Of a DNA stretch of 64,000 nucleotides, positions 35,300 to 47,185 are shown piece after piece. A model generated the notes under the pieces. The model was not told the DNA's origin. It searched no databases and saw nothing but the letters and a program-made list of their open reading frames with translations. Each line of letters opens with the position of its first letter. The first letter of the stretch is position 1. The stretch is from Haberlea rhodopensis (Eukaryota; Streptophyta; Magnoliopsida; Lamiales; Gesneriaceae): positions 1-64,000 of the forward strand of contig CAJQUN010001122.1 of the NCBI GenBank assembly GCA_907163345.1. The letters are read 5' to 3'. The translations under genes were made by a program, and so were the position numbers.

Positions 35300-35800
35300 T
35301 CACTTTTTTTTCAATGTTTTCGCAATATTTTCCGACATCCCTTGAAGACTAAACTCCAGATAATTGGCCATATCCTCAAAACTCATCCCTTCAACCGGAT
35401 CAGCCAAGAATGACCATTCGATCAAGCAACCATGCAGCTCATCCTCACCGTCAGTTGGGATTACTTTTATCGTTGACTCATAACCCTTAATGCCCATGTT
35501 ATTCTCCAAAACTTGATAGCTCAAACACCTGGCGATTGGATCAATAGTAACCAACTTTTCATGGCACCACTTCAGAACCCCTCCACCACCGTGTCCGCCG
35601 CCGCAAGTGGCGGCGCAGTATCGGACTAGGCCAGGCTCCCCGATCGACCCTTCAATCTTGTAGCATGTATCGATGGTTGGTAGCCATTTGTTGAAACTGC
35701 AGAAGTCCTCTACGAACGGCCACACCTCTTCTACGGTGGACTTGCTTAACTTTGCTATGGATTTGGCTTCCCATTTGGGAGGAATATTTTCTTCTGACAT
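35300..35800 (-). CDS. Bet v 1-fold protein, lachrymatory-factor-synthase-like
   Basis: A single exon of 166 residues from the ATG at 35800; an ATG five codons upstream (35815) is also in frame, but family members usually start close to the PPKWEAK segment. Recognisable family pieces are KWEAKSIAKL, VWPFVEDFCSFNKWLPTIDTCYKIEG, GLVRYCA and YESTIKVIP. These place it in the polyketide cyclase/dehydrase branch of the START/Bet v 1 superfamily, as plant lachrymatory-factor-synthase-like proteins. Members are soluble proteins with a hydrophobic ligand cavity; the true substrate here is unknown and name transfer from onion does not prove that reaction. A glycine-rich insert (CGGGHGGGGV) is notable. 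It has no transit peptide. The gene stands alone with a MITE 90 bases upstream. Confidence 0.85.
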   Translation of the reverse strand: MSEENIPPKWEAKSIAKLSKSTVEEVWPFVEDFCSFNKWLPTIDTCYKIEGSIGEPGLVRYCAATCGGGHGGGGVLKWCHEKLVTIDPIARCLSYQVLENNMGIKGYESTIKVIPTDGEDELHGCLIEWSFLADPVEGMSFEDMANYLEFSLQGMSENIAKTLKKK

Positions 35801-35889
35801 TAAAATTTTGCCCAAAAAAATTAATTCAGAGAGGAAATATAAGAAACATTGGTGATATATATTCCATCAAGAGTAGGGTAATTAATTAA

Positions 35890-36227
35890 GACCATGTTTG
35901 GATTGTGGGATTAGAATTAATAATTTTACGTTTATTTTTTAGTCACATATTTGGTTTGCATGATTAAAAAAAGTTATCACATTTTATAGCACAATGACAT
36001 ATACATCATTTCTCAGATTTTTTTAATATTTTCAAATTTGAAATTCCCACCAAATTTGAAATTCAGATTTTCGAGGGTATTTTAGTCATTTTATCGAAAA
36101 ATAAAATTAATACATTATCTTACCCTCCAAACCAAACATCATATGCATTATCACACTATATTATTTATCATTATCTCATAATTTTAGTTATTATATTAAT
36201 TACCACATTCTGCAAAGCAAACGACCC
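35890..36227. mobile_element. MITE, PIF/Harbinger-like, upstream of the LFS-like gene
   Basis: The 338-bp AT-rich block has ends GACCATGTTTGG and, on the other strand, GGGTCGTTTGC, and is flanked by TAA on both sides (35887-35889, 36228-36230). It lies in the likely promoter of the LFS-like gene. Confidence 0.6.
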
Positions 36228-36344
36228 TAAGTTGACTAACTTATATGTGAGTAAACTTTTGAACATAGCTAGGAGTATAGACCACAAAGGCTATTAAAAA
36301 AAACTAAACATTTCAAATCCAAAACACACGAAGACTGACATACA

Positions 36345-36428
36345 TGTCAGACCCGACTTGATTCTCTCTATTGTTTATGTAGCCTACCCAATTCATTGAC
36401 TTAGTTGTTGTTGTTGTTGTTGTTGTTA
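36345..36428 (+). mobile_element. 3' stub of an RTE LINE
   Basis: Starts at GTCAGACCCGACTTGATTC, matching the end of the 26.4-29.3 kb LINE, and finishes with seven or so GTT triplets. Only the last 80 bases of the family are present. Confidence 0.75.
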
Positions 36429-36476
36429 TATATTTAAGTTAATTCTTTAGAAAATAAAATAATTTGTACAATATGA

Positions 36477-36812
36477 ACGAAGATATTCAGGCTGAAGTAT
36501 GTATCACTTGTATAGAAGAAAAGATGTAAGAAAGTCGTTTACTCTAATTTGGTCAAGTACGACGTAGGCCAGCGATGTATCTGTGCGTCGAGTGGTGTTC
36601 ATGGATTTCGGTCCTTTCCAGATAGCAAATGGATGACCGAATAAGACATTGTTCGAAGTAATATTTAAAGATATGGAGTCAAAGGGGATAATGAACATAT
36701 TATGAGCTCTTAGAGAGGACTGGCGAATGTGCACGACCTGACTTGATTCTTTCTTTGATTCTTGTAGTTCATCCCAATCCATTTAAGATTAAAGGTTTAG
36801 TTGTTGTTGTTA
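36477..36812 (+). mobile_element. Second 5'-truncated RTE LINE copy
   Basis: Matches the last 340 bases of the 26.4-29.3 kb LINE, from GAACGAAGATATT through the GACCTGACTTGATTC segment to a GTTGTTGTT tail. The coding part is broken. Confidence 0.75.
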
Positions 36813-37389
36813 TTGAAATAAATTGTACAATATTTTATAATTTTATGGTTTAATCCGTAATTAGATTCAAATAGTCGTGTGGCTCTTTTGACCTTTATAA
36901 GACTTTTGTAATTTGGATCCTCATGTTTTTGTTATTTTCAATAAAGGAGCGGCTATGGCGGTAGAACTGTCAAATGAGTTGAGCTCGTTGAGTTGGTCTA
37001 AACCCACCCATCAAATAAGTGAGTTGAGCCAAAAAAAATTTAAGCCCGCCTAGAGGAGTGCCTAACGGGCCAACCCATTTTGATTGGCAGGTTGGCCCGA
37101 GGGTTGACGGATTGTCTCGTGGGTTGAAGCAATTAATTAATTTATATTGACATCTTCCTCTTAACAATTGATGATGTGAAACACAACACATAAAGAAATC
37201 AATATACCCGTCATGATGCATTACTCCAATTATTGCATAATTAACTTTTTGAATTTTATAATAAAAAAATGTTAAGTATAATTCGAAAAATATGGACGTG
37301 ATTTTTACAATTTACCTGATAAGGTGAGACATATATTTTATTTTAAATTTATTTATTTTTAAAAAAACTAAAAAAAATTAAAAAAAAAG

Positions 37390-37500
37390 TTGGTGTCCAA
37401 CTTTTTAAAGTTGGACACGCCAACTTAATTGGTGTGTCCAACTTTAAAATATGGACACACCAATTTAGTTGGCGTCTTCTTTTGAAGATCTTGGCGTGTC
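37390..37500. repeat. Foldback patch of GTTGGACACGCCAAC words
   Basis: Alternating sense and antisense copies of GTTGGTGTGTCCAACTTT and its complement are packed in 110 bases, so the strand can fold on itself. The same words occur in both arms of the larger foldback element at 60878-61559. Confidence 0.7.
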
Positions 37501-37968
37501 GGGTCAATTTGTAAATATATTTTATTTCAGTTTATTTGTCAAATATTTTTTAAAAATGGATTATATTAAAAAAACTTACTTCGTTACATTACGCATGTTA
37601 TAGAATATTAAAAGGTCATTTGTAATTAAAAATATTAGCACTATAAAAGTCAACTAATTACCAACCAGAAATATGGAACAAATGGTATTCCAATTAGCAA
37701 TGGCGGACCTTATTTAGCATCTTGGAATAAATAAATTCGATTCTAATGGACAATTGTATGCAAGAAGATGAAGTTATGCCTGTGTCCCCCACTACGAACT
37801 TATGGTCCACCACCCCTAGTTCAAACCTACAAAATTGGCCAAAATGGAATAAATTCACTCTTAAATTAAATCTAATTTTAGTTTTTTTTTTAACAGTTTA
37901 TACTTTATAGTGAATTACTGACATATTATATTGATAGTTATACTACAAAAAATTCTATCATACATTGG

Positions 37969-37990
37969 GTGGACTCCACGTGGAGTCCAC
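37969..37990. repeat. 22-base perfect palindrome with central CACGTG
   Basis: The half-site GTGGACTCCAC is followed directly by its reverse complement, giving a perfect palindrome centred on a CACGTG G-box core. It sits in intergenic DNA and is probably inside a small transposon remnant. Confidence 0.8.
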
Positions 37991-38534
37991 ACTATCCAAT
38001 GGAAGGGTTTACCACATACAATGGTTATATCCACATCAGGAGTTACACTCGTGGTGTAGAATAGAATCTTATGTGTACTATGATTATGCCATTAACAAAT
38101 AACGGATTGACCTCGTGCTTTGTCTATTTAAACATGTGCTCATCGAGTGATCTACACCAGATGTAGCATAATCAAATCATTTGAAATGATGACAAATTTC
38201 GAGAGCCACATAGTGCTGGTCATGTGCCTATTTTGATGTTATTCATAAGAGCAATATCAAACCGTTGATAGAGAGTATCTCATTTGGAATATTCTCAATC
38301 AATGGTAGATGGCATGGGGATAGCACAAAAAATTCTCATGTGCCGACTATCAATTGACAAATTGGAGCATTTCAATCTTTTATGATATTTGTTGCCATGT
38401 TTAGATGTTAGATTAGTTGGATATATTATATTTTCCAATCTGTTTAGTTTTTAATTTATGGTTTTGAAATTCAAAGAATTAGGAAAAACTATGGAGCTTA
38501 ATTTTGTCTCTAGCCATGGTGTAGTTACTATCAT

Positions 38535-38700
38535 CAGGGGCGGATCTAGGGCCCCCAAAAAAAAATTGATGAAAAAAAGTTTTTACCCTTATTTTGTCGA
38601 AAAATAAATTTTTTTTTGCACCCCAAATATTTTTTAGTCCTCAAGTATTATAAAAAAAAAATTCCGCCCTCCCAAAACTTTTTTTCTGGTTCCGCCCCTG
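38535..38700. mobile_element. hAT-type MITE, 166 bp
   Basis: Ends read CAGGGGCGGATCTAG and, on the other strand, CAGGGGCGGAACCAG. The flanking 8-mers ACTATCAT and ACTCTCAT match at seven of eight positions. The interior is rich in A/T homopolymers and non-coding. Confidence 0.78.
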
Positions 38701-40329
38701 ACTCTCATGTCATTAGTTATACCATTCTTATACTGCTTCCATATCTGATCCAGTGATCCATAGAATATCAGATAGTTAACAATTTTGATATACATTTTGA
38801 AATCTCCATTCAAGCTGATATTTTCAAATCGGATAGAGATCGAGTACATTGGATTTTCAGAATTCATACTTTTTTTCTTATTCCGGTTGGACCAAATTAA
38901 CTTAGGTTGTGTTTGGATGCATGAATTCATTTAAATGGATGGATTTTATTTGAGAATGGATTTGAAATGACAGTTAGGTAGTATTTGGATTGAATGATTT
39001 GATATGAAGAAAATGATTAGAAATCTAATCATTTGAAATTTATGGATTTGAAATGACATGTAGTTGATTGTCATTTCAAATCCTCCTATAATGCAAGGAA
39101 AACGCGTTGCTAGAAGAACAGGGAATTTGAAATACTCACTTCAATTTTTTACCCAAACATAAATGATGGATTCGCTTAATCGTTTACGTTGTCTACGCAC
39201 TCTCTTTGATGTCGTTCATTTATTTTTTAACCTTCTTGCCTTAGAGAGTGGCGTGACTTTATCATTCTCATCATTTGTTCCTACCATAGTTGTTTCTTTT
39301 GTGTCTAAATCATATCACCTGCCCTCCGAAAGTGACATTTCTTGTATGCATTTGGCTACCTTTTATCCACGCTTGGGTTTCTAAAGAATTTTGTTTCCAT
39401 ACAACCTACGCTATTCATTGGAGAGAGGTGGGGAGGTCTCGAACCAGAGATCTCCTATTTGTCGAAGCAAACGATCCCACTTGAACTACGTGTTGTGGGC
39501 CGTTTGTAAAGAATTTGGAGAAATAGTGAGCTTCTTTTGTCCAATATATTACGGATTGCTTCAATCCAACAGCTGAGAACTGGATAGTTGAGCTTCGAGG
39601 GCACTACCGGTTATATATTCTAGTTTTGCCCTGTAGACCTCGACGACGTAGTCCCGCAGTGGGAATTTGGGAAAGTCGGGCCGATTGGTTGTCTTCATTC
39701 AAGCGACGGTACAGAATAACGAAACAGAGTGAGAGGGAAAATATCGGCTCGACGATCAGAAGAAGAAAAACGAAATCAGTATATACTACAAAAACTTAGA
39801 AAAACTACTGGTAGCAGTAACAGTATTTTGTATTTCATATCGACTGATCTGCTCTCATGCTTTAACCTTCATTATTCACGAATATCAATTAATATTTCCT
39901 AATATTATTTATAAAATACAACACATTGGGAGAACAATCATTTCAAGGTCTGCATTGATTTGAAACTTCCATTGAAAGATCTGGCTACCATCACCAATCA
40001 TGAATATTAGCCTCTGCACTCATTTCTTATCTTCAAAAAATTATTGGTTCAGAGCTTTATACAAACTTTGCTAAGCAATGAACACAAATCTATCATTGTC
40101 TAAACCATTTAGAAAATTGCAGTTCGCTGCTTCATATTTTTTATGCTATGAGTAAGCATACGCTAACAAACCCCGATATGCACAAATAACAGACTCCATG
40201 GCCGAAGGAACGACGGTGATTCTTTTTTGCTCCGGTAAAGAAAATTCCAAAATCGATAGCTTTAACTCGATGAAGACAGAAGAGAGCGCGACAGACATGA
40301 TCTTCAAGAGATCGGCCACAAATTTCGTC
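38701..40329. other. Spacer before the kinase gene, no gene seen
   Basis: Repeated GGATTTGAAATGACA-type words at 38940-39090 suggest MITE debris. Short open frames at 39163-39576 have no recognisable product. The sequence close to 40329 should hold the 3' UTR of the minus-strand kinase. Confidence 0.4.
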
Positions 40330-43300
40330 TCAAGATACGGTTCTTGCATAGCAAGTGCATGCGATATAAAGATTTTTCGCCCATTTCTCCTGAAAGTTAA
40401 AAGTGTTGTCTGATTTCAACAACCGAGCATATGGGATAGATGCTAAAATAACAAGAAAAGAAAGATGCATAGTTGAAAAAAAAAAAATCAACCTTGACAT
40501 GTGCACTCGGAAAAGCAGAAGTTCGAAGGGTCTCCTGTGTTTCGTCTGTGGGTTTTCTTCTGGGCATGCTAAGAACAAGCGCCGATTGATCTGCCGTCCC
40601 TGCAATCGCAGTGATACGATACCCAGCTTCCCACCTTCTATGAATACCTTCACTAGGATAAAGAAAGTCCAACTCCACAACCTAAAGTTTAATAAATAGA
40701 TAAAATGAGTCCACGTTTTTTTTGGGCTTATAAAAAAGCATGATTCGATAAACTGGTGACTATAGCACATGAACCTGATTGGAAAACCCTGCCCCACGAG
40801 ACATAACAATTGCCCATCTGGATCCTGCAGTAGCCATTGCGGTGACAGAGAATCCCTCCCGCCATTTTTTATTGATCCACTTGAATGGAAACGATTCGCT
40901 AACTTTATATGATTGTTGCAAATACTGGGTACCTGTATTTCAACAGTAAAACTCCAGCTTAACAGCATGTCATAGAAGTAAGTATATAGTTTCTTGGATG
41001 TGACACTAACCTTTAGACATTATTACTAACGAGCTCCCATTGTCCGCCCCTGCTATTGCACTGATGTAGAAATTCTTCTCCCATTTATCCATTATCCATT
41101 CCTTATGGCAATACAATTAATGGTACGAGAGCAAGTAAATACATAGTGGAGACTGAAATTCAATTATTTTAAAGACTCCAAACTATATTTCCGATTGTGA
41201 ACATTTAGATTCCTCGGCCAAAACCTATAAAATTTTCAAAATTTCCTTTTTATATGGATCTCCAGCTGGTGTGACATGTAAAGATTTAAAATTAGGGTTT
41301 TTGGCAGATTACCCCCTATGGTTCCCCAATAGGCATTTTACCCCCCCCCCCCCCCCCCCGTGGTATACAAAATAGGCAGTTTACCCCCTGTGGTTTGAAA
41401 ATAGGCAGTTTACCCCCTATGATTTGTGAAAATATGCATTTTACCTTCATGTGGTTTACAAAATAGACAGTTTACCCCATGTGTAGAGTGTATTTCACAC
41501 CTATTCACAAACTATAAGGGGATAAAATGTATATTTTCACAAACCACAGGGGGTAAAATGCCTATTTTCAAACCACAAGGAGTTAACTGCCCATTTTGTA
41601 AACCACAGGGGGGTAAAATGCCTATTTTCAAAGCAAGGGGGGGTAATTTGCCTATTTGGCAAACCACGAGGGGGTTATTTGCCACTAGCTCTTTAAAATT
41701 ACAGACTGAAGTACACAAAAAACAGAAGAAACCTTGTGAAGAAAATGAGGTGAAAGTTCATAAACTTGATCACTAAATCCAGTTCCAGCATCCATTATTA
41801 GCGCCCATAGATTTAAACAAGATGCCACAGAGCTAATAAACAATCCATCCTCGTTTCCTTTCTCAATATGTTGAGCAAGCCTCGTGTCTGTAACATTGTA
41901 GTGATATCTACAGGAGAAAATGTAAGTTATACTCTACTGTACCAAAGAAAAATCGTAGATGAAACTTAAGCCATTAATGCTACCTTTGCTTCATAGGGCG
42001 TCGAGCATTATACACACTAATCCATTGTGTGGCGGGCATTCCCATTCGGACCTTTTTCTTTGGTTGCTCATCATCAACACCTTCATCATCGTCCATCATA
42101 AGCCGCCCTCTCTTTTGTCCCACTTGATATATGAGCTTCAACAAGATTTAAAAAATGTGCCATGAGAACAGAATCTAAAGCGAACAAATTTATGAATAAT
42201 ATCCACAAAAAATCCAAGATATTTAAAGAAAAATTCAGAATACCTTCTGAGCACCTTCAGTGTTGATTGGCCTTATGTCCGGATTCGGACCAACTATTCC
42301 ATCAAAGAGGGAGACGTACTTTGCGTAATTAGGCTTTTCATCAAATTTTAAGTTAACAACATACTCGACAAACTGTCTGAAAGGTGCGGGGCAGAAGCAA
42401 CAAAGAGCTTCAGGAGAAGTTGACATCTTCTTTTTGCACACAAGGAAGCCTTTATTCTCACCCTACATAAAACCCACCAAAACATAAGAATCGCTAACGA
42501 ATATTCAACAACAATACTTTCGGTGCTGCAACTGCTGACCTGGAACCCCTGCCAAGGAAGACGACCACGTAGAAGAAAAACGAGAGTATAAGCAAGGGAC
42601 TCCAAATCATCCCTACGGCTGCCAGTTCTTCCGAGATGGGCATGCACACTGGCATATCGCACAGTTCCCCTGAAAACACGAAATTCTCAAGCATAAAAAT
42701 GACCACTGATTTGAAATAGAATAAAACATCATCAAAAAGGGAGAAGAATTGCTAAAAACAACAACGAACTTCACCTGAACACATCCGGCCGTTGATCATA
42801 GTCAACATGTAGGCTAGTCGAGGTATCACGCCAACGAGTGGCTGAAATTTCACAAAGGGTAGCACCAGTGAGTAGTTCTTGCTTATATCTACAGTATGTT
42901 ATTAGCATAAACATGCTACAGTGTGACAGATAAATTACCCAATCCAAGATCAACCAAGAAAAGCTTTTTCTCGTCTGGTGTACCAGGTGGACCAAGCAAA
43001 AAGTTTTCTGGCTTTACATCCCCATGCACATATCTGTAGAAAAACAGATAACATTAGTGAGATTTTTCTCACCAATACAGGATGATTACACTCCATGGCA
43101 CATGATCAGAACATTCTAACCGGGACATTAATTGATTTTCTTCCAAATCAACCATTAGCTCAATAAACCTCACAACTACAGGTCGCTTGTGTCATAACAT
43201 TAAATTGAACTTTTCGTAAAGTTTCTATCACCCAAACCTTGTGAGTTCTACAGCCTTGTGGTTGTTGTATCCAAATCCAATCTCTCCCATAACCACATGC

Positions 43301-45528
43301 TACCGCTTAACAATCTCTAGTTCTCTACACCACTCTTTAAAAGATGCAAGTATAAATCTATAAGGGTTCATTAAATTAATCCACCAGCCATTTGGGTGGG
43401 GGGGGAAGCAACAAGCAAACACAATGTTTGTTTTTAGTTTACAGAAAAACTCTCATCCCAAAATAAAAACAAAAACTATCATTTATTTTTTGTTCTCTTT
43501 TCCCAAAACAATATTTTCATCCTTTCCACATCTCCCAACATAACCATTTTTTAAACCAAACTGCTTATAATTTTCCAAAAAGAATTATATTATCACATTA
43601 TATTCAATCTATTATTCTAAAATTTCAAATTTTAAAATATTGTTTTACCATTTCTGACATGAATTGTCATCCTCTGAAACAATTCAGTTTCCCAAATCAA
43701 CAAAAAATAAAGATTTTATTTTCTTAAAACTTTTCCCCCAAAATATTCCCAAAAACTCTTCCACTTAAACTCTCAAATAAAAACAAAATATTGCGATCAT
43801 TTTTTGGAGAAAAGGTAATTTGAAGAGATTACCCCCTAGAGTGTAACTTCTCTAAAATGGAGATGGCTTCAATGGCAATGCATGCCACCATTTCAATAGA
43901 CATCCTGCAAAAGGGGCATTTCAGTGTTACATGCAAGTCATATAAAAGAAAAAAGGTACACAAATCCTCAGTGACATGGGAGACTCACGTGTGGGAATTA
44001 TTGTTCCAGACATCCCACAAACTAGGACCAAGCATATCCATAATCTGCAACAAAAAAAAAACATTATTTTTTCACTTTCAAAGTGGGAAAGATTAAAAGA
44101 AAAAGTATTGAAAAAAACTATGTTCTACAGTTCAGATAATCCACCATGATATAGTAGTCCTTTTGCCGTCCCTTGAAATGTACATGTGGAATGCCATGAC
44201 TGCCACCGAGTGTACTAAATTCAAAATAATGCTTTAGTTCAATTCTTTAACTTCATATGGAAGAGAAATATAGGAAATTAGCAACGTAGAATAAAGTAAA
44301 AGAAAATCACTCACTTATAGACTTGCCATTCGTAAGGTGGTCCATGACTACAGCCTTTGCTGCTCCGGTGCTCAAACTTCATAGCAACCTTAGAAACCAA
44401 AGAATGTCATGTGTATCAAACAAAAATCAATGCTGCAGAAAGTAGGGCCAGGTTGCTAAGTATGTACCTCTACAGCTCCTGGTCCTGTTCTTTCATTGGG
44501 ATTCGGGGGATTGATACGGCGACCTACATAAACTTGCCCGAATCCTCCTTTCCCCAGTTTCCTGTCAATTCGATAAGCTGGAGAACCACCAACCTGAACC
44601 TGTTGAGGATAAAGCAGATCTTAATAAACTCTGACGCTCCAAGATGGAACGAAACAATAGCAATCATGCTGAATTCTTTATGAAACTAAACCGAAACAAT
44701 CAAGAAAATCAACTGAAATAGAAACACAAATGAGACTTATTGGTTGTCATAGCTTTCTAATAGAGAACAATGTGCTACATCCCTTAGCTAACATATCCAA
44801 AAATGAACCAGTTAATCTCACTAAAGCGAAAAAATGTAACCTTTGAACAAAATTAATAAATGGACAAAGCAACAACCATATAAGCAATTCAGACAAGTTA
44901 TACTTTTTAATCGCTCAAAATGTTGATTTTACACAAAGTAGCAGGTAACAAAAACCAGCATCCTATCAATTTTTACACCAGGTAGCACATAGCAACAACC
45001 AGCACCGTATTACACCAAGAAGCGCATAGCATAGCTAGCGGCGGAGCCAGGTTGCCAACAAGAACAGTTGTTGACCCTAAATTTTAATTTCCTATAATCG
45101 ACATGTTCGATACGAAAATAAACTAATATACACTTTAGCCCCTTATATTTGAAACAAATGTCTGGATTTGTCACAGCACACAGCAACAACCAGCACCATA
45201 TCAACTACATTACGCCGGACCTACTCAGGAAACTGCCAGACCAGTTTGAGATCAAATAAAGACGAAAAATCTTCTCGACAAAAAAACACGGATTAAAGCA
45301 TATCTATTCATTTCTTGGACACCACATCTGTTACATATTATATCCCAAAATAAAGTCATAATTAAATCTACAAAAGCCAATACACATAAAGTACTCCTTC
45401 AAAAAGGAAAGACAGAAAATTTGAAACAACATTTCACCAACCCTTTCAGGAAGAGGAGCTGTGGTTCCCTCATCCTCGGGTACCACACCCTTATCACTGC
45501 CACGCCCACCACTATCATTCCCATCCAT
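40330..45528 (-). CDS. MLK: Casein-kinase-I-like kinase, MUT9-like/PPK family
   Basis: Sixteen exons join in frame to 608 codons, in sense order: 45528-45442, 44599-44468, 44388-44315, 44214-44145, 44044-43989, 43904-43833, 43033-42939, 42841-42775, 42669-42540, 42462-42244, 42135-41984, 41907-41733, 41101-41011, 40932-40775, 40681-40493 and 40389-40330. The kinase domain shows [40 protein letters not shown], the family's DLG (LVDLGLATRW) and [14 protein letters not shown] long conserved tail follows ([17 protein letters not shown], then repeats ending [12 protein letters not shown] and [12 protein letters not shown]). Such nuclear kinases phosphorylate histone H3, phytochrome-interacting and clock-linked proteins in Arabidopsis; the targets here are inferred. 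The family's usual N-terminal extension is missing because the ancestral first codons upstream are disrupted, so this ATG encodes only a 29-residue leader before the kinase exons. Confidence 0.88.
41290..41690. repeat. Foldback minisatellite of TTACCCCC units in a kinase intron
   Basis: In the intron between 41102 and 41732, units of about 35 bases with TTTACCCCCTGTGGTTTG repeat in one orientation and then in the reverse complement, forming two arms. A run of about 21 C begins near 41340. Units differ from one another. Confidence 0.8.
45020..45190. mobile_element. Possible hAT MITE fragment in kinase intron 1
   Basis: The left side reads GGCGGAGCCAGG and the right side CTGGATTTGTCAC, resembling decayed ends of the CAGGGGCGG family. 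No clean target duplication was found. Confidence 0.35.
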
Positions 45529-45779
45529 CTTACTCTCCCCTACCTTTTCTTTTACTTCCTCTACTCTGTTACTATCTAACCCTTATCCGACGCCGTTCCC
45601 GTCAAAACACCGGCAGCATTCACCTCACCCTTGCTCACAATTTCCTGATGCTTCTTTCTATTTACTGCAGTTCGTCTGATGGTTCATACAAATGCAGGCG
45701 GTTGCGTATTCTGGCAAGCGTCGAGTCGAGCAGCAGCGGTTTCGCGTCCTCAGCGCACTCCCCTACGCAGTTGAGGCAT
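45529..45779 (-). pseudogene. Disrupted 5' end of the MUT9-like kinase first exon
   Basis: On the minus strand the ATG at 45779 starts MPQLRRGVR, the usual start of this kinase subfamily, but codon 10 is TGA where an arginine is expected (the next residues read GRE). A second TGA follows 22 codons later, then the frame carries KKHQEIVSKGEVNA and reaches TAG near 45580. A frameshift is needed to join the open frame that starts at 45528. The extension is therefore untranslatable as it stands, while everything downstream is clean. Confidence 0.65.
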
Positions 45780-46673
45780 ATCTATGAAAACCCATAAACT
45801 CTTTCATGAATCCCGCGAGTATTTCCTCATCAAAACCCTCCTTTTCCCCTCAGATCCCAAACACAATGTTGAAATTTCACAAAACAAAAAAGAAATTAAA
45901 AGAGTAAGAAACTAGACAAGCAACAACAATCGATAGCCGGCGACTGATTATATGAAAACCGGTGAACATGAACACATATCGATAAGTAGATTTCGCACTA
46001 AAATCGCTAAACTGAGAAATAAATTGGGAATTAGGGCAGGGAATGGCTCGAGAAAAGTTCAACAAATAGTGGTGTTATTAAGAGCTGAAAAGGAACAAAA
46101 GCATGCTACTCTCCTGAATGGGGTAAATTTCCGGTGTACTTGGTTCACCAGGCCATTGCCATTTTATATTTTGGGCCTAACCAATCCAATGGCTAGCCAA
46201 ATACAAATCTATTTAGGAAAAATTGTGGACCGTTATCATTTCCTGAAACATAATTCATCATAGTCCAGCTAAAAAATCTTAGTTCAATTAGGTCAATTTC
46301 TTGGCTGAAATGACAATAATAACCTCATGTGGTCCAAGTGGTACACGCGGTACAACCAACTCTTAATAAAATTGCTTTCTTAACCCTAGGAAAATGTTTA
46401 AAAAACAAATATGCTCCTATATACTGTTTATCATCTTCTTTATCCTATTTTTCACCAAACAGTAGCATTCTATGGACATTAAATCCTTCAATTTCTGTCA
46501 TATCGGGATAAACTCAAGAGCATACTTTTGCAAAGGACTCACATTTCATGTATCGTTCTTCTAGTTATAATTCAAACCCCGATTTGAAGATCATGTTAAA
46601 AATAAATAACAGACACATCATACTTTCGTATTACAATAAAATTTTAACAAATTAAAATATATCATTTTGACCA
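45780..46673. other. Kinase promoter side and spacer
   Basis: Upstream region of the minus-strand kinase gene. No transposon ends or other genes were recognised. Short open frames here are not supported. Confidence 0.4.
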
Positions 46674-46840
46674 TAACGGCACCGGGTGAAGTGGGTTGCA
46701 ACGCCACCAGTCGGAAAATTACTGCCCCCAGACTGTTTTTTACTAATGGCTCTTCACCACCCAACCTTAGCCCCTCAGGCGAGGTTAGTCTGCAAGTTAT
46801 CCGACTCCTTCAGAAACCGCACAGCACAACCTTGTATAAT
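46674..46840. repeat. Diverged copy of the leader-type repeat
   Basis: Shares the order of words with the units at 59478-60137, for example ATGGCTC.TC.CCACC and CGACTCCTTCAG...CAGCACAACCTT, with many differences. It lies downstream (minus sense) of the caulimovirid promoter-like region. Confidence 0.55.
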
Positions 46841-46884
46841 CAAGATATAAGAAAGATTTAAAGAAATTTGGGAGATAGATGGGC

Positions 46885-47185
46885 AACAACCTTTATTTTA
46901 TTATGAAATACTTATAATATCTATTACATTAAAACGTATCCTTTTGGGAGGAGACGAACTTGTTTAGCCTCTCATATAGATGAGGCTTGACTCAAGAACA
47001 CATAAACTAAAACCAAACAGAACAATATTACACACGATTACAAAAGAAATAAAGAAATGAAATATTATCAAGCTATGAAAGTTGAAGATACAAAGCTTGG
47101 AGGCTACAATTTTTATTCTTAGAAAACTAGGGAAAATTTTCGATGTCCTTAGCTTCCTGAATGAGTGCCCTTATATAGGCATGAA
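46885..47185 (-). promoter_or_regulatory. Caulimovirid-type pregenomic promoter and polyadenylation region
   Basis: On the minus strand a TATATAAG box at about 47177-47170 lies in GCCTATATAAGGGCACTC. An AT-rich leader of about 270 bases follows, then AATAAAATAAA near 46900. TATA box, short leader and polyadenylation signal in this spacing resemble the terminally redundant region of plant pararetroviruses. No transcript evidence is available. Confidence 0.45.

Larger units (their letters stand above)
36813..38534. other. Repeat-rich spacer without a gene
   Basis: Contains a GGGCCAACCC/GTTGGCCCG-rich patch at 36960-37110, a GTTGGCGTGTCC-type foldback patch at 37390-37500, and a 22-base perfect palindrome at 37969-37990. 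No coding frame is supported. Confidence 0.5.

Noticed and set aside
38900..39165. Possible MITE with GTGTTTGGATG and CCCAAACATAA ends
   Set aside because: The end similarity is short and no matching target duplication was found; it may still be transposon debris.
39163..39576. Three overlapping plus-strand frames of 61-73 codons
   Set aside because: No recognisable domains, no splice context; one contains a repeat-like phrase (GGGGAGGTCTCGAACC) seen as generic repeat debris.
40330..40968. 212-codon minus-strand open frame
   Set aside because: It reads through kinase introns in mixed frames; only the exon parts at 40330-40389, 40493-40681 and 40775-40932 in their own frames are coding.
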